The notes beneath the pieces are model-generated. The model saw only the letters and a program-made list of their open reading frames with translations, had not been told where the DNA came from and made no database searches. 64,000 bases of DNA from the NCBI RefSeq assembly GCF_000835495.1, contig NW_015622542.1, positions 2,998,485 through 3,062,484 on the forward strand, written 5' to 3'. Origin of the DNA: Cladophialophora immunda (taxonomy: Eukaryota; Ascomycota; Eurotiomycetes; Chaetothyriales; Herpotrichiellaceae). This document shows positions 43,334 through 54,104 of the stretch, piece by piece (position 1 is the first letter of the stretch; every line of letters starts with the position of its first letter). A program made the position numbers and the translations under genes.

Positions 43334-44964
43334 CTAGGCCAACGCTCTCACGGCTTTCTCAGCAACTCTGACCTTTCCTTGGGCTCCCACGATGGTCACC
43401 AGCTGTTTCTTGCCTGCCGTTCCCTCCCACGTGAGGTAGATTTTGCATCCGAACTCCTTCCGCATTTGATTCAGGGCCTGCTGCACTGGGTGCCGATACT
43501 TTTCCGGAAGTACCATATGGAGCGTTCGCTGCTCACCACCTGCCATGCCCTTATGGAAAGGCGGTTTTGTCCAGCCGAATTCCGATCCCAAGAAGTCTTT
43601 AACTTGCTTTTTGATCCTAGAATTCACGTCCTTAACCACATCCGCATCATGACAAGTCTTCCCTCCATCTGGCCATGCGCAGTCCTCGAGGAGCATGACT
43701 TTCGAAATCCTTTCCTTACTGCCAGTTGAGGAACTTTTTGCTTGTGCTTTTTGCTTCAGCCTCTTGACGGCTTCAAACGCGTAAACGTCGAAACAGAGAA
43801 TGTACTCGAATGTGCGGAAGTGCCGCTCTTCGATACCACGAGGCTGATGGGCCTTCACTCTATTCACGATGACGGCTTTCTCGTGGGGATAGTCTTCCGA
43901 CCAAAAGTGGTTCCTGTCTCCAGCAAGGATGTCGATGGCCTTGGAGTTTGCATCCGTATCAGGTCTAGACGCAAGCGGGACAGTCTCGTTGAAGGGAGTT
44001 TTGATGTCTACTCCTGCAGAGTCAACTCTGCCATACATCCATCGATCAGTGGTATTGACGGTCCAAGCTCGAACGAGTTCCAGATATGTCTGGGCGATCA
44101 CGGAGCGTGCTATAGTTTTGTCAGCATTGAAGATGCTCCTCACTCCTCACCTTAAGAGTCTTCATACCACTATTTTTGCCGTCCACGCACATAATCCAAA
44201 CGCTGTCACCGCCCTCATTCCTTACAGAGTGCTTCATTTCCCTTGTATGATGCGTGCTGAAGGCACTCTTCGGCGTCGGTAACAAAGCGTCCTTTAACTC
44301 GTCCCTGCTTTCGGGATGTGACTCGATCTTATCCCAAGGTTTGTTGTTCTCAGTTGCGTTGCCACCCTGCATGATTGTAACACCCTCAGAGGGCCCAATA
44401 AACTGAATAACGGTTTGCACGACCTGCGTCTGGTGTTGTTCAGCAGATTTTTCCCGAGCTTGTTTCATTTCCTTGAAGAGCTCGATGATCTCGTCCATCC
44501 CAGCGTTGTCAATCTGACTCATGAGTGTCTGCAACTGCTCACGGTGCTTTGAGAGTTCGTCCGTAATACGATGTATCTCCGACCGATCATCATTTGCGCA
44601 CCACAATTTTTTTAAGCCAGATTGCCGGGTAGTTTTTTCATCCAAGTGATTAAAGTCTCGAATGGTTTGTTAAGGTCACTGTACATTTCCTTAATCCCCT
44701 GACGACTGTTAAACTTAGTGGTGCTTCGCCCTCAGTATCTGAAACGCATATTGCAACATCTTACATTTCTTCACTCCTAGCAACAACGGAGTTGGCATCT
44801 TCAGCTTTTCTCTTTAGAAACTGCGTGCTGATTTTCAGCTGCTGGAGGTCGGATTTAGCCTTATCTATGACGGTAGGGACGGCTTTAGCGGCTTCGTATA
44901 TTTGATAAGCCTCTTGGATGAGGCCGAGCGTAATATTCAGGATCGCGTCCATCGGAACCGCCAT
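43334..44964 (-). CDS. STAND-type helical N-terminus + LMW-phosphatase-like domain + KH-like C-terminus (one frameshift)
   Basis: Exons read as 44765-44964, 44168-44705 and 43334-44109; about 504 aa if one frameshift in or beside the A7 run (44607-44616) is ignored. The N-terminus (MDAILNITLGLIQEAYQIYE...LQQLKISTQFLKR) is a helical segment of the kind heading fungal STAND/NLR proteins. A helix ITDELSKHREQLQTLM follows. Next comes a domain aligning with low-molecular-weight tyrosine phosphatases: VWIMCVDGKNSARSVIAQTY, RVDSAG, RGIEERHFRTFEYILCFD, KVMLLEDCAWP. The signature loop is C-x7-R-S instead of C-x5-R-S and the D-P general acid is not evident, so activity is doubtful. The end (FGCKIYLTW...QLVTIVGAQGKVRVAEKAV) resembles a KH domain without a clear GxxG. 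There is no NTPase. Frameshift means pseudogene or sequencing error. Confidence 0.7.
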
Positions 44965-45556
44965 GCTTGTCGATTTGCGGTCTCAACAGAAAAGATATTA
45001 TTATCAAATGGATCAGGGACAAATGTAGCTTGATAGATCAAGGGGAAATAATTCATAGCAATCAGAACCTAGAATCGTGTTTATGCTCCCACGTTTGAGT
45101 CGTGGTGTGACTTTTGACTATCATCAAGGCAGGAAGAAAGTGGAATGACAATCGCATGGCCGCAGTCGGGGCACTAAATCTTTACTGCTTCGACAACATT
45201 CAGCGTCTCGACGACATTGGTACGGGCACCGTAGAGAATCAAAAGAACGTTGGAAACAAATCCAGTGTCAGCATGGTTTGCGTGAGATGGCAAGTGCTTT
45301 CTAAACTAAGTTAGATTAAAACTCTCCAAGCATCGCCCTATCCCGCACTAATTAATGCTCGCTCCTCTTTCCTGATCGAAAATAGTAAGGGATAAAGTAT
45401 AATAGTTCGGGGTATATATAATATCTCTCTCTCACGTTCAAGGTACGGGAGCTCATCAATCAAGTGCCACATCAAAGTCCTTGGTCGGACCAAAGCAACA
45501 TATCACCCCTCCCTTAGCATCCAGCGGCGTCGGGGCCAGGAGTGGCACAAGATCCA
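44965..45556. promoter_or_regulatory. Divergent promoter region, AT-rich
   Basis: 592 bp between opposing starts. AT-rich, with TATATATAATAT near 45412-45424, about 135 bp before the plus-strand ATG. No gene recognised. Confidence 0.4.
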
Positions 45557-47003
45557 ATGTCGTCGCCTTCGCCATCTCTTCCTCCCCCAACAGCAATTTC
45601 CCCCACGGCATTTCATGAGGCGCTCCAGTTGTACCCCTCGCTGGTCGAGAAGGTGTACCGATCCAAGCTCAAGAACGACGACAAAAAGGTCGCCGACGCG
45701 TTGAAGCGCGATCGCTGGAGGTTCGAGGAGCTGCCTGCCGCTGTTGCTGCTGGGGTCGGATCGGCCACGGCGGCCGCGCAGGCCTCAAAGAAGGACAGTA
45801 CTAAGAAAAAGAAGAATTCTCCTGATGCCCAAGACGGCGGCGGCGGTGGATTAGCCAAAGATGCTGTTGAGAGGCTGGTGCAGTGGAAGATGTAAGTTCG
45901 CCTGCCCGTGTCGGATACGATTCCTCTGTTTAGGTGGTCGAAAGTGAGGGTGGTGTTGAACCAGCCTGAGCATGGCGAAAGTGATACAATACGATGTGGC
46001 TGTTTACTTTGTCTACTTCTGTTCATCCAACATTCCTGGCTTGTTTCCTTGTCAAGGAGAGGGAGCTACAGGATACTCATATGACTTGGAGTCAACATTG
46101 TCCCCAATGGCACATTTTGTCCCCCTTCATCTACGAGGGTCCTGATGGCGTGGAGGAGGAGGCGTTGAGCCCTAAATGCTGGGGGCATTGTCCCAATGTT
46201 CCTCCCCATTTACCGCGACAGGAGTTTTGCTGAGATGGCCTTTTCTTGGGGCGCCATTCAACATCTGCCCATGGAGCCTGATCTGATGCGCTGACTCGTT
46301 TCCCTCTCGCAGCACCCATGGCCACTCTCGCCCCTTTCTCCCAGCCATGGTTCGCAAGAACGACGGGTCGACGATCCAAGCCCAGACGTCTCTCGCGTTC
46401 GCCAAACTCTTTTCTTCTCCTTCTTCAACATTGACTTCGGCCTCAGCCTCCACGCCGCCGCGTCCAACCACAGCCGCCATCACCGCAGCCCTGGACGCGG
46501 TGTGCAAATTGACCGGCATCGGGCCGGCCACGGGGACACTGATCCTCAACGTCTTCGACCCCGTCCACGTCCCGTTCTTCCAGGACGAGATGTTCCTGTG
46601 GTTCTTCCCCGCCGCCAAGGCCGACAAGCTCAAGTACACGCTCAAGGAGTACCTGACGCTGCTCGACGCGGCGGTGCCGGTGCTGGAGACCCTGAACGTC
46701 ACCGCCCTCCAGCTGGAACAGGTCGCCTACGTCCTCGGGCATGTGGAACTGTTGGAAGCCGCGGAGCGCCAGGCGTTGCTGGACGCGTTCGAGGGACATG
46801 GGCCGCCGCCGAGTGGGCACGAAAGTCACGGTCCGGTCCGGGCGGTGGATGATCACGGTGATCACGACGCGAAGGATACTGGTGCTCCACAGCAACAGGA
46901 GCGTCAACCGGCTCTCAAAGGAAGAAAGCGGGCAGCAAAGGACGAAGACGGTAAAGGAGAGGAAGCCCAAGCTCCGAAACGACGGTCACAACGCAGAAAG
47001 TGA
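45557..47003 (+). CDS. Helix-hairpin-helix-like conserved fungal protein
   Basis: Function unknown. Exons read as 45557-45891 and 46313-47003, giving 341 aa; intron 421 bp (GTAAGT...GCTGACTC...CTCGCAG), unusually long for this window. Joining gives LVQWKITHGHSRPFLPAMVR, which is continuous and protein-like. ATG 45557 (MSSPSPSLPPP) is the first ATG; the frame upstream needs GTG. The central part has a helix-hairpin-helix-type motif LTGIGPATGTLILNVFDP followed by VPFFQDEMFLWFF, reminiscent of the HhH element of DNA glycosylases but without their catalytic region. The C-terminus is basic and disordered (PKRRSQRRK), suggesting a nuclear protein. The GC-rich second exon is open in other frames too; the chosen one has the coherent motif. 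Confidence 0.78.
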
Positions 47004-47254
47004 AGGCGGAGCCAATTTGCAGGTCAAGCTGGAGAGAGATTATAATGATTAAACTATTTGTTCTTTCCACGCCCGCTTCCAGAGAGAATGTGCCGCAGGC
47101 TGGAGGGGGCAGCACAAGCTTTTTATTTGTTTCCTCCTTGTCCCAACGCAATGCTTGCCAGAACCGAACGACCAAAACAGAGAACACACAGCAAGGAGTA
47201 TCAATAACATTGACCCAGCTATTTTTTGTAGGTGGTTGTCCTTTCTTTCTTTTT

Positions 47255-47852
47255 TTACAAGACAAGACCCAGTCCGGCAAGGGCAAGAGCAACGATGCCA
47301 CGGCCCAGCTCCAAGGTTGGAGCAGCGTTGCCAGACGAGGAACCGTCGGTCGCGCTGGCGCTGGCGCCGGAGGACGAGGAGCTGCCGGAGCCAAACGAGA
47401 AGTCGGTCGAGGTTGCAGAGCCCGAGGTGGTCGTGGCGGCTGCGCTGGACGAGTCGCTGCTGGTGGTGGTCGCGACAGCGGCGGTGGTGGTGGTGGACGG
47501 GTAGGCGGAAGCGGCGGCGCAGTATTGCTCGCGCTCCTGCTGGACGGACGTGACGCCGGGGTCGTTGGGGCAGTTGTTGTAGCAGGTCAGCAGGTTGCCG
47601 TACTGCGTGCACAGGCAGCCGTAGTCAGTGCTCTCGCACGAGTTGACCTGTCCCTGGATGGTGGCCAGGCAGGCATCGAGGATGCTGGAAACCGATCTGT
47701 CAGCATGCAAACGCCACTGGGGGGGAGGTTCTCTTGTCTCACTTTTGGGCAGCGCAGCTGGAGGTTGAGGTGCTTGTGGCTGCCGTGGAGGTGGCAGTCT
47801 GAGCAGCTGCCAGGGAGGCAATGGATGCCAACAGAAGAGTTGTCAACTGCAT
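47255..47852 (-). CDS. Secreted CFEM-like cysteine-rich protein with probable GPI anchor
   Basis: Surface protein. Exons read as 47743-47852 and 47255-47684, with a 58-bp intron (GTGAGA...TTTCCAG), giving 179 aa. Signal peptide MQLTTLLLASIASLAAAQ, then a short Thr/Ser stretch. The cysteine domain runs SCAAQNILDACLATIQGQVN, SCESTDYGCLC, LLTCYNNCPND, REQYC: eight cysteines, close to CFEM-type domains though not a strict match. A long Ser/Thr/Ala-rich stalk follows, then a C-terminal hydrophobic tail (GIVALALAGLGLVL) after a small-residue site, as in GPI-anchored wall proteins. Codon choice and the coherent splice support it. Confidence 0.85.
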
Positions 47853-49054
47853 CTTTGCTTTTGTCGAGAAGCGAATGTAAAATATGCAAAAGATGATTTC
47901 AAACGAAAGACTCGAAGCTGAACTGCAAAGTACGGACGGAACACGCCAAATGCAACAAGATACTATCGCTGTATATAGACACCACGGAGGAAAAACAACG
48001 GGGAAAGGGGGGACGGTCGTGATGGGGGAAAGGGAGTCAAAAAAATAAATAAATAGAAAACCCCTACCAGCCCCAACGCCGCCACGCAGCACACACACCC
48101 TCAACGACCCTGGAGAAACAATTGGGAAATGGTTGTCAAGAAGTGGATAGGTTTATTTGGGACCATGGTCGACTTCGGCTTGGACTGGATCGACCTCGAG
48201 CCCGAGCGACACGAGCCGGAGGATTGGTCCAGTCGGATACATTTCAGGAGTCCGGAGGTTGTGGGGGAGACAAGCATCGACCCTGGACGGACCTCGAGCA
48301 TCTTCGTTAGAATTGGGGCCTTGGATCTCCCTCTTGGGGCGTGGCCCCTGGTGTGGCATTGGACGCCACCGGACTGAGACATGCCTTTGCATCTGGATGT
48401 GACTGTGCCTCTTTTGTGCAGTGGGACGAGACAAGGTCAAACATTGGACTGGGGAACAGGGCCGTCGTGCGGTAGGTTCCAGTTTGACAGGACCACGGCC
48501 AGCCAATCGATTCAAGAAGGACGAAGAGAGAAACCTCAGTCCCCCGTCAACCTCATGCACGTCAAAAAGACAACAATCACCAGCAAATGAAGGAGATGAT
48601 AAAAGCTGTTTGACGTGTGAAGTGACATGATGGAAATTAGCACCGGCGCTAATGATGTGCCAAGACCGGCTAGTGTCGTTTGCGCAAAATTGATTTGTTC
48701 TCGGAACAGTTTAGCTTCCTAGCCGGTTTCCATGCTCATCACGTACATCAACAGCCCCCATAATAATAGATCCCCCTTTTCCCCCTTTGTGAAGGTTGGC
48801 GGACGAGGGCAGAGTATCGACATTGCCCCGGCCTTTCGTCACTCTTCTAAGGTTTTCTGGAGTCTGGGATGGATCACTTGCGTTCCCCAGACTTTGGGGC
48901 AAATCTCCTGCTTGACAACACTACGGCTTTCTCCGAACTGGGTAATGGAAGGCTCTTCGCGAGAACAACCTCAAAGTGTCAGCGAAGACCAAGCCGCATT
49001 GGACAACAATAATCAGCCCCCAAATGTTCCCAACAGGACTGCCACTCTCCGCAG

Positions 49055-49464
49055 ATGGAACTTGTTCATATCGCTTCCGACGGCCTGGAGAAGCCGCCCG
49101 GAGCAACAGGTAAATAATTGCCCATCACGGTTCGGAGAGGTTTCGAGACACTGCCACGACCACCGATTTCGATTGCGCCCCCCCAGAAACAGACAGTGGT
49201 GCCTACTCTGCTGGGGCATTCCATTCTGATTTGACCCCAGATTCGTGCCATGCTTCTGTGTCAATCATGTGGTCCCTCTTCCTCTTCGATCCAGGGAAAA
49301 ACACCACTTGGAAAACAGTCCATGTTGGCCGTTTCCGAGTGGTGTTCCTGGACCAAGCAGAGCATCCCTTGCGGACGCGAGGTGGTGATGCTCTTGACAT
49401 GAGCGCCAAGCAGGTCGACATTGTGTCCAACCCTAAGATTGGGCCTCCGCTGGTCCTTCCATGA
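49055..49464 (+). CDS. Weak candidate small gene, unknown
   Basis: Exons 49055-49109 and 49187-49464 would give 110 aa, joined by a 77-bp intron (GTAAAT...CCCCCAG). The product would begin MELVHIASDGLEKPPGAT and include MWSLFLFDPGKNTTWKTVHV. No family is recognised. The minus strand is also open across 49203-49514, so this may be chance. Kept only because the splice restores a continuous, ordinary-looking protein. Confidence 0.22.
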
Positions 49465-50305
49465 GGGCATCGTTTTCGTCCACGACAACGAGGAGTTATG
49501 TGACAGATGGACATTCTATCTTACCTGCCAGATAATGTAGTCAGACGTTGTCTGTCAGTTTCGTTCGTTTGGTACAAGCTTTGGTGCATGTCCCAGATGG
49601 TTTATGCCGGCAGATCTTCATGTTGGGCATGTTTTTTCCGCTTCAGGTCGATACAACACTGTCCTGGCGAAAAGCCTGCAGTCGTGAAAACATTGATTGG
49701 CCCCGCCGTACTTCAGTCCCATCACGTCGGCCCGGACGAAGGTGTATCAACCCACCGGCAGAAGTGAAGTCAATGAGGACAGCCTCCTTATTTCACAGGC
49801 TTGAGGGAGAAGGACGCCTTCTCGCCGGAGGCATGCACCTTCTGATCCGTCTTCTGACAATTTGACACGGCACCTGGCTGCGAGCTCCCTATCTTGTTTG
49901 CGATGTCATCGTTGCACTAGCACTTGACCCATACGGGATGAAAACACGGGATCGGACCGGGGTGAGAATAATATGGTCCATGAGGCATATGAACCGCCGG
50001 GGGCCAGAAAGTGCTAGGTCGTGCCGTGTGCCTTTTGCACCGGGAATGACGAGCATTTCGTGGCCATTCCTTTTTGTCCACTGTTCTGTCTAGCACTTCG
50101 ACGTCATCAAATCTCAGTCTAACCCCTCTTGAAGCGTTCATAGCTAACAATGGTAAGTATACACCACGTGAACCGGTAGAATGCTTACCGCGGGCAGGAC
50201 AGTGTCGCCGAAGCTCGAATGGCAACATGCCGCAATATCTGCTGCTTTGGCGGATGAGCCGTCCGCTGTCTATCCGGCCAGCAAACGCCAAGCTCCTGAC
50301 GCAAG

Positions 50306-50412
50306 CCGCCATTATTTTATCCCTCCTTCTGCCCGCCGTAATGCGGGACTGGCTCGTTAGTCCCGCATTGTTGCCCTAGATAAATGGCGGGACAAACAAG
50401 CATATTTTATCC
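50306..50412. repeat. Nested inverted repeat with flanking 10-bp direct repeats (MITE-like)
   Basis: Inner perfect 11-bp arms AATGCGGGACT (50340-50350) and AGTCCCGCATT (50359-50369) around an 8-base loop. Outer 8-bp arms CCGCCATT (50306-50313) and AATGGCGG (50383-50390). The 10-mer TATTTTATCC occurs at 50313-50322 and again at 50403-50412. It could be a miniature transposable-element remnant or a transcribed hairpin; no coding part is seen. Confidence 0.6.
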
Positions 50413-53400
50413 TTTTCTTCGGAAACGGCATAATGATTGTCCGCCAGCGCCAATCAGATCACAGATTCTGATTGCCCTGTTTGGGATATTCTGTGCTGTC
50501 CTAGCAACTGCGCGGTTATGTAACCGCAGAGAGGGGGATATCCGTCGGACGTTCCATGAGAGCTGGGGCATTCAAAATAGTTCGAGACTGACTAATCCAC
50601 GAGAGTTTCGACGGTCATCATTCACCTGGGTTGGGCGGCCTCTCGCCTGCCGCGCGTGGGATCTACGCTATCAGCGCAGCCTTGTCGGAATACGGCATGT
50701 CGGACGACTTTGGTGCTTCAGGGATTCTAGACAACTGTCTGCAAATCAGACGTGAGTTTAGGTAAGCACCCTGAATATAAACCTCTCGACAATGGGGCCA
50801 CAGAGGGACATCCACGACCGTACCACGCACTGACGCGAGCATCGTTCCTCCCTCAGGAAGGCGTTTGCGTGAAAAGTTTTCAATCCTCAAGATAACTCCA
50901 AAAGATGTCCCGCGAATTGTTATAGCAGGAATTACGTATACCGATCCGTTCAATATTTAGCCGGGACAACGTCAAGGTCGCAACATTGCTCGTTACTCGT
51001 TCTCTGCAGGAGCGGACCGCCAGCCTTGAACCATGTTTGTGTCTCCGATCCTCGTGGCACCAGAATCGGGATAGGCCCTGCCCGGGCAGTGCAGATTCTC
51101 GGTGCTTCATATGACTGCAAAACGAAGGCTTTCAAGGATATTGTATGAGCCTCAATAATGTTTGACGGAGCATTCGATGGGTATTCGAACGGGTGGGAAA
51201 GGATCCCAAGGTCAGCCTAAGAGGATGCCCAAGCGTATATTGATCCCATGCTAGAGGTGAGGCTCGGCGAAAGCAGAAGGATCCCAGCAACAGGCTAAGG
51301 CATGAAAATCTTCAACGAGGGTAAGCATGCAGAAATAGGAGTCAGGTGTGAAAACTTCAAAGCAAAGGATGAAGGAAGATGGAACCACTACATTTAAGCC
51401 ACGGTAAGGAGATGGTCGTCACGACTCTCATCCAATCCAAGGGCTTCGGAAAAAGGGCAAGCACAATCTTCTCTCTGATTGCATGGCCACCGACCATCTC
51501 GCCAGAAAACGACTGCCGATTTCACGGATATACAGTTTGCTCTGCTGATCTTCAGGATGTCAAGGTTCCTGTGCATATTCATTAGCAACCATTCGGTCTG
51601 CCCTGAAACCGTGGCTTGGCAGGTGAGCAAAGCTTCTCAAATGCCGGATGTCCGTGGGTAAGGGAGAAAGTCGCTCGCATCACCAAGGATAATGCGTCTG
51701 CAAGAGCCGATCAACTGCATTAGTTGCCATTGTCTCTCCAATCCTTGACAACAAGCGAATGCAGGCCGAGAGTCCTACTCGGTGTACATCTTTCCAGCAC
51801 TAACCCGTTCGTGAGAAGACTCCTCCTTTCCTCACCGTGGGAGATGAATTTCGCCAGCGGCTCCAGGCTCTGAGGCCATTAGGATTACCTCCAGCACCGG
51901 TGGGTCCCGTCTAACAGCAGCTGGTGGTCACTGCCATTGACTAAGTCTGCTGATCTTGTCTTCCCACACTTCTGCTCTTCTGGGGCGCTGATGGTTGTAT
52001 TACTTAACTCCTAGCCTAGGTCCTAGCGTCAAGGACCACAGACTCGTCGGACTTATGAGAGGTCGGTGTCGGGGCCTCATCCCTGAACACGAGAAGCAGT
52101 TGAACATTTATTGAGACTGTCCTTGCCACCTCGATTAACAAATTGGTCTGGAGGCAATGCAACTTGAGAGATTCCTCGTTGTCGGGTTGCAAATCTGTGG
52201 TATTTCCCACAAAGTCGATGTCAGTGATGCTTTCGTCCATTTTGCAGGTTTGTTCCGTGTATGAGACCAATGGATCCTGAGACCCAAGCCCTGTCCTGCT
52301 CACCTAATTGGAAGCCATGTTTACCTAACCTGTCAAGTAACAGGCATAACCTTTGCGAAACTGAAAGCATTTCAGCGGAGAACCCGCTGCCGCAAGCGAT
52401 AGAAGACAAGTCCCCCTCCAGCCACCGCTCCGGAGACTCTGCGGAGGGTCTATATCGCACTTGCGATTGGATGGCAATGCCTGCGCTCGCGCTCTAACAC
52501 GTCAGCGTGCCTGTCCCTCGAGTTGACTTTTGTACTCACGGTACATGTTTGACGGTCGACACAATCTCCACAGCGTCGATTCCGTCCCTCATCCTCAACT
52601 ACCGAACCCGTACACTGGGTCTGGAGCAGCTGTCAGAAGTAATCCTGGAGCGTTGGACACACAAGGATGCAAGATTCCAAATGCGCTGGGCCGGACTTCA
52701 ACAGATTGTGGTGGACGCAACAAAGATCAACCCATACATTCCGACATTGATGGATCTACTAATGCTGAAGCACCCAGCACGGACACAACCCAATCTCCAC
52801 TCGAGATGCCTAATTCAATCCTTTGATATTAGTCATGGCCTTTCCCTGCATCTGTTTCATATGGCCCGACGTTGCATGGTGACTTCCTCGAATCAGGGCA
52901 CGCCCCAGGCGACATCGGCCTGGGCGGGGGCGGGCTATATGCAAGCCTAAGTGACTGCCGATCAAGGATGCTCCACGACCATTGATGCGTTGGACTCATG
53001 TAAGAAAGCAGGAGGAAGAGCGACGGACTAGGATTCTATCCTTGTGCATACCCTCTCGTCTCGGGTCGGATACCTTTCGACACACGATTGCCTGCTCAAG
53101 GCCTTGCTGCTTGCACCGTCGAGATTCATGAGCGGCAGAGGCACATATCCAAGCGCGGAGATATCCTGACGGGAGATAGGCTGTAGATCCTGCTCTCCGA
53201 ATATTGGTGTCGTTGACCACGTCTGATGTTGGTCGAATGGAGCCCAGGTGGCGAGCAGGAGGTCTGGAAAGTCCATCTGCCAGGCCCTATTTCGAGACGA
53301 GTTACCGCCGGAGAGGTGTATTTGCTTCATCCTGCGGTGTTGGCTTCATTAACTACGTGGCGAGGCTGAGCCCAATTTGCATGGGAGCGCAATCCTCCTG

Positions 53401-54104
53401 ACGCTGTCGATCCATTGCGACAGGTGCGCCCAGGGACTCTTCCGTGTCTGCACGGCGCCGATCGCTCGGTGCTACGTTTGCCTCTGCTGCTGAGAGAATT
53501 TTCTTCTCGTTTTCTTCTTTGTATTGGGCGTTTTCTTCTCTCGCAGAGACGACATTCCTGGTGGCTGCTGCGAGTTGGGAAGCGTAGACCCGTACCTAGT
53601 TCACCTGTCCAGCTTGTATATCGGCGAACGTCAGCGCGGATGAGCGGAGCGAATGCAGAGAAAGTGGGATCCGATGGATTATTTCTCAGCCGGTGGATTG
53701 ATCGACTAGGCATAGCTAGGTAATCTAGGAGAATAATTCTTCCCTATTCTTCGCACGATGCCGCCCGCATCAGGCGAAGTTGGCGGCAAATCCTGCGAGG
53801 GATCGGGCAACGCGCAACCCGACTGGCATGGCGAAATAAGGTCGAAGCCATGCCCTCGTTACCTATCAGGTTGTAACTCTGTCGTGTCTCGCAGGTGCTG
53901 AGTAATGGGCGACATGGCAACATGGCCCAGTCTCGCCCGTCATGGCCCTACCGTCGGCTCCGTGCAGTAGTGGATCAGGGCTCGAGGGGTAAGTCAATCG
54001 CTTGCGGCTTTATGTAAAGACGATAGATACTCCGCAGGACTCGGATTTCGAGAAACCTCTTTCCATTGAGAACACACCACTGTCAACGAGGCACCGGCAC
54101 CGCC

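Larger units (their letters stand above)
47853..54104. other. Gene-poor 6.2-kb region
   Basis: No gene is firmly supported. Contents: promoter of the CFEM-like gene at the left, a weak two-exon candidate at 49055-49464, a nested inverted repeat at 50306-50412, scattered short frames on both strands with no recognisable domain, and the promoter of the Zn2Cys6 gene at the right. It could hold decayed genes or mobile-element remnants. No transposase, reverse transcriptase or long terminal repeat was recognised. Confidence 0.45.

Noticed and set aside
44121..44164. Alternative GTGAGG donor before the TATAG acceptor in the STAND/LMW-PTP-like gene
   Set aside because: Gives an immediate stop after the junction; the GTATGA donor keeps the frame and restores the phosphatase-like signature.
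47000..47896. 298-codon plus-strand frame, Gly/Arg-rich
   Set aside because: Antisense shadow of the Ser/Thr/Ala-rich CFEM-like gene, which has signal peptide, cysteines and a clean intron.
48129..48377. 82-codon plus-strand frame
   Set aside because: Several frames on both strands are open here, none with a recognisable domain or splice structure.
50384..50755. 123-codon plus-strand frame after the inverted repeat
   Set aside because: No transposase or other motif; random-looking composition.
52507..52950. 147-codon plus-strand frame
   Set aside because: Overlaps another equally open frame; no family similarity or codon coherence.
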